Assembly (NCBI RefSeq): GCF_024600715.1 | Contig: NZ_CP102332.1 | Span: 1,984,001 to 2,048,000, forward strand | DNA from: Streptomyces changanensis | Lineage (GTDB): Bacteria > Actinomycetota > Actinomycetes > Streptomycetales > Streptomycetaceae | DNA: 64,000 nucleotides | Direction of reading: 5' to 3' | In this document: piece after piece, positions 45,665-55,583 of the stretch | How positions within the stretch are numbered: the stretch's first letter is position 1 | How the letters are laid out: each line of letters opens with the position of its first letter | Notes under the pieces: model-generated | Database searches by the model: none | What the model saw: only the letters and a program-made list of their open reading frames with translations | What the model was told of the DNA's origin: nothing | Position numbers and translations under genes: made by a program

Positions 45665-46956
45665 GCGGCCTCGTCCTCCGGCTCCGGCGGCAGCGGCTCG
45701 GCGAGGACCGTCACGATCCTGTTGCGGCGGCCGGCCGGGGACTCGGCGGTGAGCCGCAGCGCGCGGCCGTCGGGCAGGTCGACCACGGCCGACGCCCCGG
45801 CGATGGGCACGCGGCCCAGGGCCTTGGCGAGGAGTCCGCCGACCGTCTCGACGTCCTCGTCGTCGTAGGCGTCGAGCCCGAAGAGCTCGCCCAGGTCGCC
45901 GATGTCGAGCCGGGCCGTCACGCGGTAGCGGCCGTCGCCGAGCTCCTCGACGGGCGGCAGCTCCCGGTCGTACTCGTCGGTGATCTCCCCGACGATCTCC
46001 TCCAGGATGTCCTCGATGGTGACGATGCCGGCCGTGCCGCCGTACTCGTCGATGACGACCGCGACGTGGTTGCGCTCCTGCTGCATCTCGCGGAGCAGGT
46101 CGCCGGCGTTCTTGGTGTCCGGCACGAAGGCCGCGGCGCGCATGGCGGAGGAGACGAGGTCGGACTCGGCCTCGCGGTTGACGTGGGTCTTGCGGACCAG
46201 GTCCTTCAGGTACACGATACCGACGATGTCGTCCTCGTTCTCGCCGGTCACCGGTATCCGGGAGAAGCCGGAGCGCAGGGCGAGGGTGAGGGCCTGGCGG
46301 ACGGTCTTGTACCGCTCGATGGAGACGAGGTCGGTGCGCGGCACCATCACCTCGCGGACCAGGGTGTCGCCCAGTTCGAAGACGGAGTGCACCATGCGGC
46401 GCTCGTCGTCCTCGATGAGCGACTCCTGCTCGGCCAGGTCGACCATGGCCCGCAGCTCCGCCTCGGACGCGAAGGGCCCCTTGCGGAAGCCCCTGCCCGG
46501 GGTGAGCGCGTTGCCGATGAGGATCAGCAGCTGCGGGACCGGCCCCATGACGCGGGCCAGCGGCAGCAGGACGTACGCCGCGGCCGTGGCGGTGTTCAGC
46601 GGGTGCTGCCGGCCGATCGTGCGCGGCGAGACGCCGACGGCGACGTACGACACGAGGACCATCACGCCGATCGCCACGACCAGCGCGACCCACGTCGTCG
46701 CGAACTCCTCCAGGCAGGCGTAGGTGACGAGCGCCCCGGCGGCCATCTCGCAGGCCACCCGGACGAGCAGCGCCACGTTCAGGTACCGGGTCGGGTCCGA
46801 GGCGACCTGGGCGAGGCGGGCCGCCCCGCGCCGCCCGGACCGCACGGCCTCGGCGGCGCGGAAGCTGGACACCCGGGCGAGGCCCGCCTCCGCGCACGCC
46901 GCGAGCCAGGCGACCACGACGAGCGCGACCGCGCCCAGGACGAGTTGACCGCTCAT
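45661..46956 (-). CDS. CNNM/CorC-type transporter-associated protein (hemolysin family)
   Basis: Membrane protein of 431 residues: an N-terminal DUF21/CNNM domain with three to four helices (1-150), two CBS domains ([14 protein letters not shown] and ... [30 protein letters not shown]) and a C-terminal CorC/HlyC domain. Linked to Mg2+/Co2+ handling or efflux; sometimes called hemolysin without evidence. Overlaps ybeY (4 bp) and the YjbR gene (4 bp), an operon. Confidence 0.9.
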   Translation of the reverse strand: MSGQLVLGAVALVVVAWLAACAEAGLARVSSFRAAEAVRSGRRGAARLAQVASDPTRYLNVALLVRVACEMAAGALVTYACLEEFATTWVALVVAIGVMVLVSYVAVGVSPRTIGRQHPLNTATAAAYVLLPLARVMGPVPQLLILIGNALTPGRGFRKGPFASEAELRAMVDLAEQESLIEDDERRMVHSVFELGDTLVREVMVPRTDLVSIERYKTVRQALTLALRSGFSRIPVTGENEDDIVGIVYLKDLVRKTHVNREAESDLVSSAMRAAAFVPDTKNAGDLLREMQQERNHVAVVIDEYGGTAGIVTIEDILEEIVGEITDEYDRELPPVEELGDGRYRVTARLDIGDLGELFGLDAYDDEDVETVGGLLAKALGRVPIAGASAVVDLPDGRALRLTAESPAGRRNRIVTVLAEPLPPEPEDEAA

Positions 46957-47450
46957 GACACGGTCGGCGCCGGGGAGGGGCCGGTCAGGCCCTTCTCCGC
47001 CCGCCAGCCGTCGACGATCGCCGCCTGGAGGCCGAACATCTCGGCCTTCTCGTCGGGCTCCTCGTGGTCGTAGCCGAGGAGGTGCAGCACGCCGTGGACG
47101 GTGAGGAGCTGGAGCTCCTCGTCCATGGAGTGCTGCGTGGGCGCCTCACGGCCCTGCCGCTCGGCGACCTCGGGGCAGAGCACGATGTCCCCGAGCAGCC
47201 CCTGCGGCGGCTCGTCGTCGTCCTTCGACGGCGGACGCAGCTCGTCCATCGGGAAGGACATGACATCCGTCGGGCCCGGCAGGTCCATCCACTGGATGTG
47301 CAGCTGCTCCATCGCCTCGGCGTCCACGACGATCACCGAGAGCTCGGACAGGGGATGGATGCGCATCCGCGCGAGGGCGTAGCGCGCGACGTCGAGGATC
47401 GCCTGCTCGTCGACCTCGGTGCCGGACTCGTTGTTGACGTCGATCGACAT
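46953..47450 (-). CDS. ybeY: rRNA maturation endoribonuclease YbeY
   Basis: Zinc-dependent RNase of 165 residues that processes the 16S rRNA 3' end. Conserved zinc motif [16 protein letters not shown] and the upstream [16 protein letters not shown] and [10 protein letters not shown] segments. Start ATG at 47450. Lies 30 bp after phoH and overlaps corC. Confidence 0.95.
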   Translation of the reverse strand: MSIDVNNESGTEVDEQAILDVARYALARMRIHPLSELSVIVVDAEAMEQLHIQWMDLPGPTDVMSFPMDELRPPSKDDDEPPQGLLGDIVLCPEVAERQGREAPTQHSMDEELQLLTVHGVLHLLGYDHEEPDEKAEMFGLQAAIVDGWRAEKGLTGPSPAPTVS

Positions 47451-47480
47451 GGTGCTGTTTCGGTCTCTCGCTTCGGGTGG

Positions 47481-48479
47481 TCAACGCCCGTTTCGGGTGT
47501 CGTACTTCTCGTACGCGTCGACAATACGGCCGACCAGCTTGTGCCGGACGACGTCGTGGGACGTGAGGCGGGAGAAGTGGACGTCCTGGACGCCGTCCAG
47601 GATGTCCTGCACCTGCCGCAGACCGCTCCTGGTGCCGTTCGGCAGGTCGACCTGCGTGACGTCACCGGTGATGACGATCTTCGAGTCGAAGCCGAGCCGG
47701 GTGAGGAACATCTTCATCTGCTCGGGGTTCGTGTTCTGCGCCTCGTCGAGGATGATGAAGGCGTCGTTGAGCGTGCGGCCGCGCATGTACGCCAGGGGCG
47801 CCACCTCGATCGTGCCCGCCGCCATGAGGCGCGGGATCGAGTCGGGGTCGAGCATGTCGTGCAGCGCGTCGTACAGGGGGCGCAGGTACGGGTCGATCTT
47901 CTCGTAGAGCGTGCCCGGCAGGAAGCCGAGCCGCTCCCCCGCCTCGACGGCCGGCCGGGTCAGGATGATCCGGTTGACCTGCTTGGACTGCAGGGCCTGG
48001 ACCGCCTTGGCCATGGCCAGGTAGGTCTTTCCCGTGCCGGCGGGGCCGATGCCGAAGACGATCGTGTGCTTGTCGATCGCGTCGACGTACCGCTTCTGGT
48101 TGAGCGTCTTGGGGCGGATGGTGCGCCCGCGGCTGGAGAGGATGTTCTGGGTGAGGACCTCGGACGGCGTCTCGGCCGCGGCCGCTCCCCCGGTCTCCTC
48201 CTTGAGCATGGCGATCGAGCGTTCCACCGCGTCCTCCGTCATGGGCTGCCCCGTGCGCAGCACCAGCATCATCTCGTCGAACAGCCGCTGGATGAGCGCC
48301 ACCTCGGCGGCGTCGCCCATCGCGCTGATCTCGTTGCCCCGGACGTGGATGTCGGCGCGGGGGAAGGCCCGCTCGATCACGCGGAGCAGGGAGTCACCCG
48401 AGCCGAGCACGGTCACCATCGGATGCTTCGCGGGCACGGTGAAGTGGGCCCGTACCTGGTCTGTGGGTGTGTGAGTCAT
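47481..48479 (-). CDS. phoH: PhoH-family ATPase
   Basis: P-loop NTPase of 332 residues related to RNA helicases: an N-terminal KH-like region (residues 1-110), Walker [27 protein letters not shown], Walker [10 protein letters not shown] and a sensor [10 protein letters not shown]. Paired with ybeY in bacteria, suggesting an RNA-processing role. ATG at 48477-48479 (MTHTPTD); upstream open frame is ignored. Confidence 0.93.
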   Translation of the reverse strand: MTHTPTDQVRAHFTVPAKHPMVTVLGSGDSLLRVIERAFPRADIHVRGNEISAMGDAAEVALIQRLFDEMMLVLRTGQPMTEDAVERSIAMLKEETGGAAAAETPSEVLTQNILSSRGRTIRPKTLNQKRYVDAIDKHTIVFGIGPAGTGKTYLAMAKAVQALQSKQVNRIILTRPAVEAGERLGFLPGTLYEKIDPYLRPLYDALHDMLDPDSIPRLMAAGTIEVAPLAYMRGRTLNDAFIILDEAQNTNPEQMKMFLTRLGFDSKIVITGDVTQVDLPNGTRSGLRQVQDILDGVQDVHFSRLTSHDVVRHKLVGRIVDAYEKYDTRNGR

Positions 48480-48635
48480 GGGCCGGCCTTCTGGCCTGCG
48501 CATACCTCCTGTTGCAGGGTTCTCGCCTGTCGACAACCACTGGACTGTCCAGGGTACGGCGTACCGCACGCATCCCCGAAGGCTTTTCGCAGGCTCGGCG
48601 GCGCCGCCCCGGCCTCGGGCGGAGCCGCCCCCGCC

Positions 48636-49757
48636 TCAGTCGGACCCGCGGAAGCCGATGGTGGGCACCGCCCGGCGCAGCGGCCACCGGCGGCCGGGCG
48701 GCGGCACGAGCGCGTCCAGGAAGCCGTACCGGCGCAGCGCCGCGGGTTCCTGGTCGGAGCAGCTCTGCACGTACTGCCACCACGCGGACACCTCGACCCA
48801 GCCGGGGGCGGAGAGCGACCCGCCGAACTCCTGCACGGAGAGCGCCGCCGTGAGCCCGGCGAACGCCAGCCGGTCGGCCAGCGGCCACCCGGCGAGGGTG
48901 CCGGTGACGAAGCCGGCGACGAAGACGTCCCCGGCGCCCGTGGGGTCGAGCGCCGTGACGGAGATGGCGGGCACCTCGGCGGTCTCGCCGGTGGCGCCGT
49001 CCACGGCGTAGGCGCCGTCGGCGCCGAGCGTCACGACGGCGAGCGGCACCCGGTCGGCGAGGGCGCGGGCGGCGGCCCGGGGGCAGTCGGTGCGGGTGTA
49101 GCGCATGGCCTCCTCGGCGTTGGGCAGGAACGCCCCGCAGTGCTCCAGCTCCGCCAGCGCCCCCAGATCCCACCGGCCGGTCTCGTCCCAGCCGACGTCC
49201 GCGAAGATCCGCGTGCCGTGGCGGGCGGCCCCGGCCACCCACTCCTCGGGGCGGCCGGGCACGAGGGAGGCCACGGCGGCACGCGCCCGCGGCGGGCAGG
49301 TGGGGACGGACCCCTCGGGCGGCGGGGCCTCGTGGCCGTGCGAGACCATCGTCCGCTCGCCGTCGTAGGCCATGGAGACCGTCACCGGTGAGTGCCAGCC
49401 GGGCACCGTGCGCGAGCGGGACAGGTCGATGCCCTCGCCGTCGGCGAGGGCGTCCCAGCAGTACTCGCCGTAGTGGTCGTCACCGAACGCGGCGGCCAGG
49501 GAGGTCCGCAGGCCGAGCCGGGCCAGGGCGGTGGCCATGTTGGCGACGCCGCCCGGGCTGGAGCCCATGCCGCGGGCCCAGGTCTCCGTCCCGCGGACGG
49601 GGGCGCTGTCGAGACCGGTGAAGACGATGTCCAGGAACACCGTGCCGGTGAGGAAGACGTCGCACTCGGGGTCCTCGGGCGTGCGGAGCCCTCCGAGCGG
49701 GTCGACACCGGCGGTGTGCTGGTGCTGCTGTCCTCCGATGGGCTCGGGTGTGGTCAC
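48636..49757 (-). CDS. PfkB-family carbohydrate/nucleoside kinase
   Basis: Ribokinase-fold kinase, about 373 residues. GSSPGGVANMATALARLG (sugar-binding GG motif) and the anion-hole/catalytic motif DPTGAGDVFVAGFVTG with the base Asp are intact. Substrate unknown; close to adenine deaminase, a nucleoside or sugar substrate is possible. The GTG at 49755-49757 follows GGGGAG. The N-terminal 30 residues are polar and variable. Confidence 0.88.
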   Translation of the reverse strand: MTTPEPIGGQQHQHTAGVDPLGGLRTPEDPECDVFLTGTVFLDIVFTGLDSAPVRGTETWARGMGSSPGGVANMATALARLGLRTSLAAAFGDDHYGEYCWDALADGEGIDLSRSRTVPGWHSPVTVSMAYDGERTMVSHGHEAPPPEGSVPTCPPRARAAVASLVPGRPEEWVAGAARHGTRIFADVGWDETGRWDLGALAELEHCGAFLPNAEEAMRYTRTDCPRAAARALADRVPLAVVTLGADGAYAVDGATGETAEVPAISVTALDPTGAGDVFVAGFVTGTLAGWPLADRLAFAGLTAALSVQEFGGSLSAPGWVEVSAWWQYVQSCSDQEPAALRRYGFLDALVPPPGRRWPLRRAVPTIGFRGSD

Positions 49758-49952
49758 GGCGGGCTCCCCGGTCGCGCGGTGCGGTTCCGGCCAGTCTGCC
49801 CGATCCGTCCCGCGTACGCCCCGGGATCCCCACCGGCACCAGCGCACCGGCCGGCGCCCGGCGCGCGTACCCGGCGCGGGCGGGGACGGGGGCGGGGCGA
49901 GCCGGGGGCCGGCGGGGCGGGACCGGGGGGGGCGGGGTCCCTGGCGCCGGGC

Positions 49953-50957
49953 TCAGTCGAAGGTGTAGGCGTCGACCTCGGCGAGGTAGCGGGCGCGCAG
50001 GGCCTCGTCGTCGTCGAGGAAGGCCGCCTCGAAGGAGTTCCGGGCGAGCCGGCGCAGGTCGTCCGGGGTGAGGCCGAGCGCCTCGCGGACGGCGTGGAAC
50101 GTCTCGCCCACGTAGCCGCCGAAGTACGCCGGGTCGTCGGAGTTGACGGTGACCATGAGGCCGGCGTCCATCATGGCCCGCAGCGGGTGGTCCTCCAGGA
50201 CGTCCACGGCGCGCAGCCGGACGTTCGACAGCGGGCACAGGGTGAGCGGCACCCGCTCCCGCACCAGCCGCTCGACCAGCTCCGGGTCCTCCATGGCGCG
50301 CAGGCCGTGGTCGACCCGCTCCACGCCGAGGACGTCGAGGGCCTCGCGGACGTAGGCGGGCGGGCCCTCCTCGCCGGCGTGGGCGACCTTCCGCAGCCCC
50401 ATCGCGCCGGCCGCCTCGTACACCTCGCGGAACTTCGCGGGCGGGTGGCCGACCTCGGCGGAGTCCAGGCCGACGCCGGTGATGTGCCGCAGGTACGGCC
50501 GGACCGACTCCAGCGTCTCCATCGCGGACTCGGCCGGCAGGTCGCGCAGGAAGCACATGATGAGCCGCGTGGTCACGCCGTGCCGCTCCTCGGCCCGCTC
50601 CAGGGCCCGGGCGAGGCCCTCGACGACCGTGCCGACGGGCACGCCGCGGGCGGTGTGGGCCTGCGGGTCGAAGAAGACCTCGGCGTGGCGGACGCCCTGG
50701 GCGGCGGCGCGGGCCAGGTAGGCGTCGGCGAGCTCGGTGAAGTCGTCCGCGGTGCGCAGGACGGCCATGAGCGCGTAGTACAGGTCGAGGAAGGACTGCA
50801 GGTCGCCGAAGCGGTACGCCTCGCGGAGCTCGTGGGTGTCGGCGAAGGGCAGGTCGACGCCGTTGCGGGCGGCGAGGGCGAAGGCCAGCTCGGGTTCGAG
50901 GGTGCCTTCGATGTGCAGGTGCAGTTCGGCCTTGGGGAGGTTCTCGGGGAGGTTCAT
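49953..50957 (-). CDS. Adenine deaminase (adenosine deaminase family, Aah1 type)
   Basis: Zinc amidohydrolase, 334 residues. HLHIEGTLEPELAFALAARNG (first two zinc His), FLDLYYALMAVLRTADDF, VFFDPQAHTARGVP, LDSAEVGHPPAKF, VAHAGEEGPP (third His and catalytic Glu), HGLRAMEDPEL, PLSNVRL and VTVNSDDPAYFGGYV. The EGTLEPEL and FFDPQxHTxRG motifs belong to the adenine aminohydrolase (yeast Aah1) subgroup, whereas true adenosine deaminases have different motifs. So adenine to hypoxanthine is the best guess. Six bp upstream of it ends rnz. Confidence 0.85.
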   Translation of the reverse strand: MNLPENLPKAELHLHIEGTLEPELAFALAARNGVDLPFADTHELREAYRFGDLQSFLDLYYALMAVLRTADDFTELADAYLARAAAQGVRHAEVFFDPQAHTARGVPVGTVVEGLARALERAEERHGVTTRLIMCFLRDLPAESAMETLESVRPYLRHITGVGLDSAEVGHPPAKFREVYEAAGAMGLRKVAHAGEEGPPAYVREALDVLGVERVDHGLRAMEDPELVERLVRERVPLTLCPLSNVRLRAVDVLEDHPLRAMMDAGLMVTVNSDDPAYFGGYVGETFHAVREALGLTPDDLRRLARNSFEAAFLDDDEALRARYLAEVDAYTFD

Positions 50958-50963
50958 CGCTCT

Positions 50964-51869
50964 CTACGGGCGCTTGGGGAGGGGGATGCGGACGAGGTCC
51001 TCGGCGATGGTCAGTTCGCCGTCGAACCCGGCGGCGCGGGCCTGCCGCTCGAAGGCGGCGGGGTCGGCGTAGCGCTGCGAGAAGTGGGTGAGGACCAGGT
51101 GGCGGACGCCCGCGTCGCGGGCGACGGAGGCGGCCTGCCCGGCGGTCAGGTGGCCGTGCTCGACGGCGAGGTCGGTGTCCTCGTCGAGGAAGGTCGACTC
51201 GATGACGAGGAGGTCGCAGCCCTCGGCGAGGGCGTGCGCGCCGTCGCAGAGTCGGGTGTCCATGACGAAGGCGAAGCGCTGGCCGCGCCGCACCTCGCTG
51301 ACCTCGTCGAGCCGCACCCCGCGCAGGACGCCCTCGCGCTGGAGGATCCCGACGTCGGGGCCCTGGATGCCGTGGGCGGCGAGCCGCGCGGGCAGCATGC
51401 GGCGGCCGTCGGGCTCGGTGAGGCGGTACCCGAACGACTCGACGGGGTGCGACAGGCGCCGCGCCTCCAGGGTGTAGCCGGGCGTCTCGGCGACGGGGCC
51501 GTCGGCGGCGACCGGCGCCTCGACGATGTCGGCGCGCTCGCGGTAGGCGGTGGCGTACCGCAGCCGTTCGAAGAACCGTTGGCCGGAGGCCGGGTAGTGC
51601 GCGGTGACCGGGTGCGGCACCTGGTCGAGGTTGATGCGCTGGATGACCCCGGCGAGGCCCAGGGAGTGGTCGCCGTGGAAGTGGGTGACGCAGATCCGGT
51701 CGATGTCGTGGGCGGCGACGCCGGCGCGGAGCATCTGGCGCTGGGTGCCCTCGCCGGGGTCGAAGAGGATGCCCTCGCCGTCCCAGCGGAGCAGGTAGCC
51801 GTTGTGGTTGCGGTGGCGCGTGGGTACCTGGCTCGCGGTACCCAGCACGACGAATTCGCGTACGGACAC
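50964..51869 (-). CDS. rnz: Ribonuclease Z
   Basis: tRNA 3'-processing endonuclease of the metallo-beta-lactamase superfamily, 301 residues. N-terminal [37 protein letters not shown], zinc motif [10 protein letters not shown], then [13 protein letters not shown] and FVMDTRLC, and the late VLTHFSQRY carrying a further His. GTG start at 51867-51869 (VSVREF), 5 bp after the HIT gene stop. Operon HIT-rnz-adenine deaminase. Confidence 0.92.
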   Translation of the reverse strand: MSVREFVVLGTASQVPTRHRNHNGYLLRWDGEGILFDPGEGTQRQMLRAGVAAHDIDRICVTHFHGDHSLGLAGVIQRINLDQVPHPVTAHYPASGQRFFERLRYATAYRERADIVEAPVAADGPVAETPGYTLEARRLSHPVESFGYRLTEPDGRRMLPARLAAHGIQGPDVGILQREGVLRGVRLDEVSEVRRGQRFAFVMDTRLCDGAHALAEGCDLLVIESTFLDEDTDLAVEHGHLTAGQAASVARDAGVRHLVLTHFSQRYADPAAFERQARAAGFDGELTIAEDLVRIPLPKRP

Positions 51870-51874
51870 GGTGG

Positions 51875-52234
51875 CTACCCGGGGGGCCATTCCAGGCCGC
51901 GTCCGCCGATGACGTGCGCGTGCGCGTGGAAGACGGTCTGGCCGGCGCCGGTGCCGGTGTTGAGGACGACGCGGTACCCGCTGCCGGCGATCTTCTCCTG
52001 CGCGGCGACCTCGCCCGTCTCGCGCAGCACGTCGGCGGCGATCTCCGGCGCGGCGGCGGCGAGCGCGGCGCCGTCGGGGTGGTGCGCCTTGGGGATGACC
52101 AGGACGTGGGTGGGGGCCTGGGGGTTGATGTCGCGGAACGCGAGGGTCGTCTCGGTCTCGCGGACGACCTGCGCGGGCACCTCCCCGGCCACGATCTTGC
52201 AGAACAGGCAGTCACTCCGCGGCTCTTCGGCCAT
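51875..52234 (-). CDS. HIT family nucleotide-binding protein
   Basis: Protein of 119 residues of the HINT/HIT branch: [16 protein letters not shown] with a zinc-type Cxx[21 protein letters not shown], and the histidine triad HAHAHVIGG. Predicted purine nucleoside phosphoramidase or related hydrolase. Start ATG 52232-52234. Co-transcribed with rnz. Confidence 0.93.
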   Translation of the reverse strand: MAEEPRSDCLFCKIVAGEVPAQVVRETETTLAFRDINPQAPTHVLVIPKAHHPDGAALAAAAPEIAADVLRETGEVAAQEKIAGSGYRVVLNTGTGAGQTVFHAHAHVIGGRGLEWPPG

Positions 52235-52363
52235 GCTGGCGGCCCTTCCTCGACTCCGGCGGCGGGTACGGGCGTACCCGACTGATTCGTTCCGTACCCT
52301 ATCGCCGCGCGGCCCGCCGGACCGGGCGGGCGTCGGGCGCGGGACGTGGGACTTCGGGTGCCG

Positions 52364-52428
52364 GGGTGTCGCGGGTGCCGGGGTGTCGCGGGTGCCGGGC
52401 GCCCGGGGCGAGGGGCCCGGGGCGAGGG
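52364..52428 (+). repeat. Two tandem duplications in the rsmE-HIT spacer
   Basis: GGGTGTCGCGGGTGCCG occurs twice head to tail (52364-52380, 52381-52397), followed by a 14-bp tandem duplication GCCCGGGGCGAGGG (52401-52414, 52415-52428). Noncoding. Confidence 0.7.
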
Positions 52429-52440
52429 GTGCCCCGGGCG
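52400..52440. terminator. 10-bp stem hairpin after rsmE
   Basis: CGCCCGGGGC (52400-52409) pairs with GCCCCGGGCG (52431-52440), 7 bp after the rsmE stop; the second tandem duplication lies in the loop. Confidence 0.6.
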
Positions 52441-52447
52441 GCGGGCG

Positions 52448-53191
52448 TCAGGACCAGCGGCCGGTGCGTCCCAGCAGCAGTGCCGCCGCCGCCGTGCCGG
52501 CCGTGGAGGTGCGCAGCACGCTGCGGCCGAGCCGGTACGGCTTGGCGCCCGCCTCCGCGAAGGCGGCCAGTTCGTCGGGGGCGACGCCCCCCTCGGGACC
52601 GACGACCAGCACGATATCGCCGGTCGCCGGCAGCGGCGCGGTGGCCAGCGGTTCGGCGCCCTCCTCGTGGAGCACGGCCGCGAAGTCCGCCTCCGCGAGC
52701 AGCCGGGCGACCTGGCGGGTGCTCGCCGCGTCGGCGACCTCCGGGAACCGGAGCCTGCGGGACTGCTTGCCCGCCTCGCGCGCGGTGGCGCGCCACTTCG
52801 CCAGGGCCTTCAGACCGCGCTCGCCCTTCCACTGGGTGATGCACCGGGACGCCGCCCACGGCACGACCGCGTCGACGCCGGTCTCGGTCATGGTCTCCAC
52901 GGCCAGCTCGCCCCGGTCGCCCTTGGGGAGCGCCTGCACCACGGTGATGCGCGGCGCGGGCGCGGGCTCGTCGCGCACCTCGGCGACGGCGACGTCGAGG
53001 CGGTCCTTGCCCTCGACGGCGGCGACGGTCCCGTACGCGCCGCGCCCGGTGCCGTCCGTCAGCACGATCTCCTCACCGGTGCGCAGGCGGCGTACCGACA
53101 CGGCGTGCCGCCCCTCCGGCCCGTCCAGGGCGACGGTCGCGCCGGGGGCGGCGGCCGCCAGGTCCTCGACGACGAAGACGGGGGCGGTCAT
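52448..53191 (-). CDS. rsmE: 16S rRNA (uracil1498-N3)-methyltransferase
   Basis: SPOUT methyltransferase of 247 residues: N-terminal PUA-like region (GPEGRHAVSVRRLRTGEEIVLTDGTG), QALPKGDRGELAVETMTETGVD, and the C-terminal trefoil-knot SAM site with LVVGPEGGVAPDELAAF and YRLGRSVLRTSTAGTAA. ATG at 53189-53191 overlaps the preceding gene's stop (ATGA). Acts on the 30S subunit. Confidence 0.94.
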   Translation of the reverse strand: MTAPVFVVEDLAAAAPGATVALDGPEGRHAVSVRRLRTGEEIVLTDGTGRGAYGTVAAVEGKDRLDVAVAEVRDEPAPAPRITVVQALPKGDRGELAVETMTETGVDAVVPWAASRCITQWKGERGLKALAKWRATAREAGKQSRRLRFPEVADAASTRQVARLLAEADFAAVLHEEGAEPLATAPLPATGDIVLVVGPEGGVAPDELAAFAEAGAKPYRLGRSVLRTSTAGTAAAALLLGRTGRWS

Positions 53192-54261
53192 GACGCTCCT
53201 CCCACGGCCAGCGCCGTGAGCGCGGACCGGAGTTCCGAGTGGAGTACTTCGACGAGCTGCCCGGCGGGCAGCTCCCGGGCGAGGCGGTGACCCTGGCCCG
53301 CCCACAGGGCCATGGCCTGCGGGTCGCCGGCCGCGGCGGCGGCCTTGCGCACCGGGCTGGTCAGGTGGTGCACCTCGGGGTAGGCGGCCGGGGCGTACGG
53401 CCCGTGCTCCCGTACGAACCGGTTGACCAGGCCCCGGGCCGGGCGTCCGGAGAAGGCCCGGGTCAGTTCGGTGCGCGTGAAGAGCGGATCCGTCATGGCC
53501 CGCTTGTGCAGGGGGTGCGCGCCGGACTCGGGGCAGACGAGGAAGGCGGTGCCGAGCTGCGCGGCCTCGGCGCCGGCGGCGAGGACCGCGGCGATCTGGG
53601 CGCCGCGCATCAGACCGCCGGCCGCGATCATCGGCAGGGACACGGCCTCGCGGACCCGGGTGACCAGCGCGAGGAGGCCGATCCCGGCGGCAGCGCTCTC
53701 GGGGTCGTCCCGGTGGGTGCCCTGGTGGCCGCCGGCCTCGACGCCCTGGACGCAGACGGCGTCGGCGCCGGCCAGCTCGGCGGCCCGCGCCTCGTCGGGG
53801 CTGGTGACGGTCACGATCGTGCGGGTGCCGACGCGCGCGAGGGCGTGCACGGTGTCGCGGGTGGGGCAGCCGAAGGTGAAGGAGACGACCGGGACGGGGT
53901 CGTCGAGGAGGATGGCGAGCTTCGCGTCGTACCCGTCGTCCCGGCCCGCGTCGGGGTCGCCGAGGGGGGTGTCGTACCAGGTGGACTCGCCGGCCAGCTG
54001 GTGGCGGTAGACCTCGACGGCGGCGGGGTCGGCCTGGCCGGGCTGCGGCATGAACAGGTTGACGCCGAAGGGGCGCGCGGTCAGCGCGCGGACCTGCTGG
54101 ACCTCCTGGTACATGCCGTCGGCCGTCTTGTAGCCGGCGGCGAGGAACCCGAGGCCGCCCGCCTCACAGACGGCGGCGACGAGCGGGGGGCAGGAGGCGC
54201 CACCGGCCATGGGGGCCTGCACGATCGGGTGGGGGCAGAGATCGGTCAGCGCGGAGGGCAT
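53188..54261 (-). CDS. Nitronate monooxygenase
   Basis: FMN-dependent (beta/alpha)8 enzyme of 357 residues oxidising alkyl nitronates. PIVQAPMAGGASCPPLVAAVCEAGGLGFLAAGY at the N-terminus, VQGVEAGGHQGTH with the FMN/catalytic His, PMIAAGGLMRG and GAEAAQLGTAFLV (phosphate binding). Class I-like. Translationally coupled to rsmE by a 4-bp overlap, and downstream of dnaJ on the same strand after a terminator. Confidence 0.9.
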   Translation of the reverse strand: MPSALTDLCPHPIVQAPMAGGASCPPLVAAVCEAGGLGFLAAGYKTADGMYQEVQQVRALTARPFGVNLFMPQPGQADPAAVEVYRHQLAGESTWYDTPLGDPDAGRDDGYDAKLAILLDDPVPVVSFTFGCPTRDTVHALARVGTRTIVTVTSPDEARAAELAGADAVCVQGVEAGGHQGTHRDDPESAAAGIGLLALVTRVREAVSLPMIAAGGLMRGAQIAAVLAAGAEAAQLGTAFLVCPESGAHPLHKRAMTDPLFTRTELTRAFSGRPARGLVNRFVREHGPYAPAAYPEVHHLTSPVRKAAAAAGDPQAMALWAGQGHRLARELPAGQLVEVLHSELRSALTALAVGGAS

Positions 54262-54409
54262 GCACGCATGGTGTCACGCCCCCGCGCAGCCGCCGAATCC
54301 CCTGTTCCGCCCGTCAGGGAGCGGCGCGCCGGGCCTGGCGGAGGCCGCCACCCGCAGCGCCCGCGCCTCCGGCGGGCCGCCCGCGCGGGGCACCCGTGGG
54401 TCCGGCGGA

Positions 54410-54435
54410 GGCTCCCCGCGACGCCGCGGGGAGCC
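54410..54435. terminator. 11-bp stem tetraloop terminator of dnaJ
   Basis: GGCTCCCCGCG (54410-54420) pairs with CGCGGGGAGCC (54425-54435) around ACGC, 14 bp beyond the dnaJ stop. Confidence 0.85.
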
Positions 54436-54449
54436 GTCACACGCGTGGG

Positions 54450-55583
54450 CTAGCGCCCGTTGAACGCGTCCTTCAGCCGGGAGAACAGGCCCTGCTGGCC
54501 GGGGGCGAACTGGCCGGTGGGCCGCTCCTCCCCGCGCAGCTCCGCCAGCTCCCGCAGCAGGCGCTCCTGCTCGGCGTCGAGCTTGCTCGGCGTCTGCACC
54601 TCGACGTGGACGATCAGGTCGCCGCGGCCGCCGCCCCGCAGGTGCGTGACGCCCCGGCCGTGCAGCGGGATCGACTGGCCGGACTGCGTACCCGGCCGGA
54701 TGTCGACCTCCTCGACCCCGTCGAGCGTCTCCAGCGGCACCTTCGTGCCGAGCGCGCCCGCCGTCATCGGGATGGTGACCGTGCAGTGCAGGTCGTCACC
54801 GCGCCGCTGGAACACCGGGTGCGGCAGTTCGTGGATCTCGACGTACAGGTCGCCCGCCGGGCCGCCGCCGGGGCCGACCTCGCCCTCGCCGGCCAGCTGG
54901 ATGCGCGTGCCGTTGTCGACACCGGCCGGGATCTTGACCGTGAGCGTGCGGCGGGACCGCACCCGGCCGTCGCCCGCGCACTCGGGGCACGGCGTCGGCA
55001 CGACCGTGCCGAAGCCCTGGCACTGGGGGCAGGGGCGGGACGTCATGACCTGGCCCAGGAAGGACCGCGTCACCTGCGACACCTCACCGCGGCCGCGGCA
55101 CATGTCGCACGTCTGCGCCGAGGTGCCGGGCGCGGCGCCCTCGCCGGAGCAGGTGGTGCACACGACGGCCGTGTCGACCTGGATGTCCTTCGTCGTGCCG
55201 AAGGCCGCCTCGTCGAGCTCGATCTCCAGCCGGATCATCGCGTCCTGGCCGCGCCGGGTCCGTGACCGGGGGCCGCGCTGGGACGCCGTGCCGAAGAAGG
55301 CGTCCATGATGTCGGAGAAGTTCCCGAAGCCGCCCGCCCCGAAGCCGCCCGCGCCACCGGCGCCGCCCGCCAGGGGGTCGCCGCCGAGGTCGTAGACCTG
55401 CTTCTTCTGCGGGTCCGACAGCACCTCGTAGGCGGCGTTGATCTCCTTGAACCGCTCCTGCGTCTTCGGATCGGGGTTCACGTCCGGATGCAGCTCGCGC
55501 GCGAGCCTCCGGAACGCCTTCTTGATCTCGTCCTGGGACGCGTCGCGGCGCACGCCGAGTACGGCGTAGTAGTCCGTGGCCAC
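54450..55583 (-). CDS. dnaJ: Chaperone DnaJ (second copy type)
   Basis: Type I DnaJ, 377 residues: J domain ([35 protein letters not shown] with HPD), Gly-rich linker ([13 protein letters not shown]), the zinc domain with four CxxCxGxG-type repeats ([32 protein letters not shown]) and C-terminal substrate domains. Works with DnaK. The GTG start abuts the hrcA stop. By position this is the dnaJ2 gene linked to hrcA, not the dnaK-operon copy. Confidence 0.96.
   Translation of the reverse strand: MATDYYAVLGVRRDASQDEIKKAFRRLARELHPDVNPDPKTQERFKEINAAYEVLSDPQKKQVYDLGGDPLAGGAGGAGGFGAGGFGNFSDIMDAFFGTASQRGPRSRTRRGQDAMIRLEIELDEAAFGTTKDIQVDTAVVCTTCSGEGAAPGTSAQTCDMCRGRGEVSQVTRSFLGQVMTSRPCPQCQGFGTVVPTPCPECAGDGRVRSRRTLTVKIPAGVDNGTRIQLAGEGEVGPGGGPAGDLYVEIHELPHPVFQRRGDDLHCTVTIPMTAGALGTKVPLETLDGVEEVDIRPGTQSGQSIPLHGRGVTHLRGGGRGDLIVHVEVQTPSKLDAEQERLLRELAELRGEERPTGQFAPGQQGLFSRLKDAFNGR

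Noticed and set aside
49392..53219. A 1275-codon open frame on the + strand opposite adenine deaminase, rnz, HIT and rsmE
   Set aside because: It is the antisense shadow of high-GC genes: long V/E/G/A/R-rich translation without family motifs, opposite well-recognised proteins.
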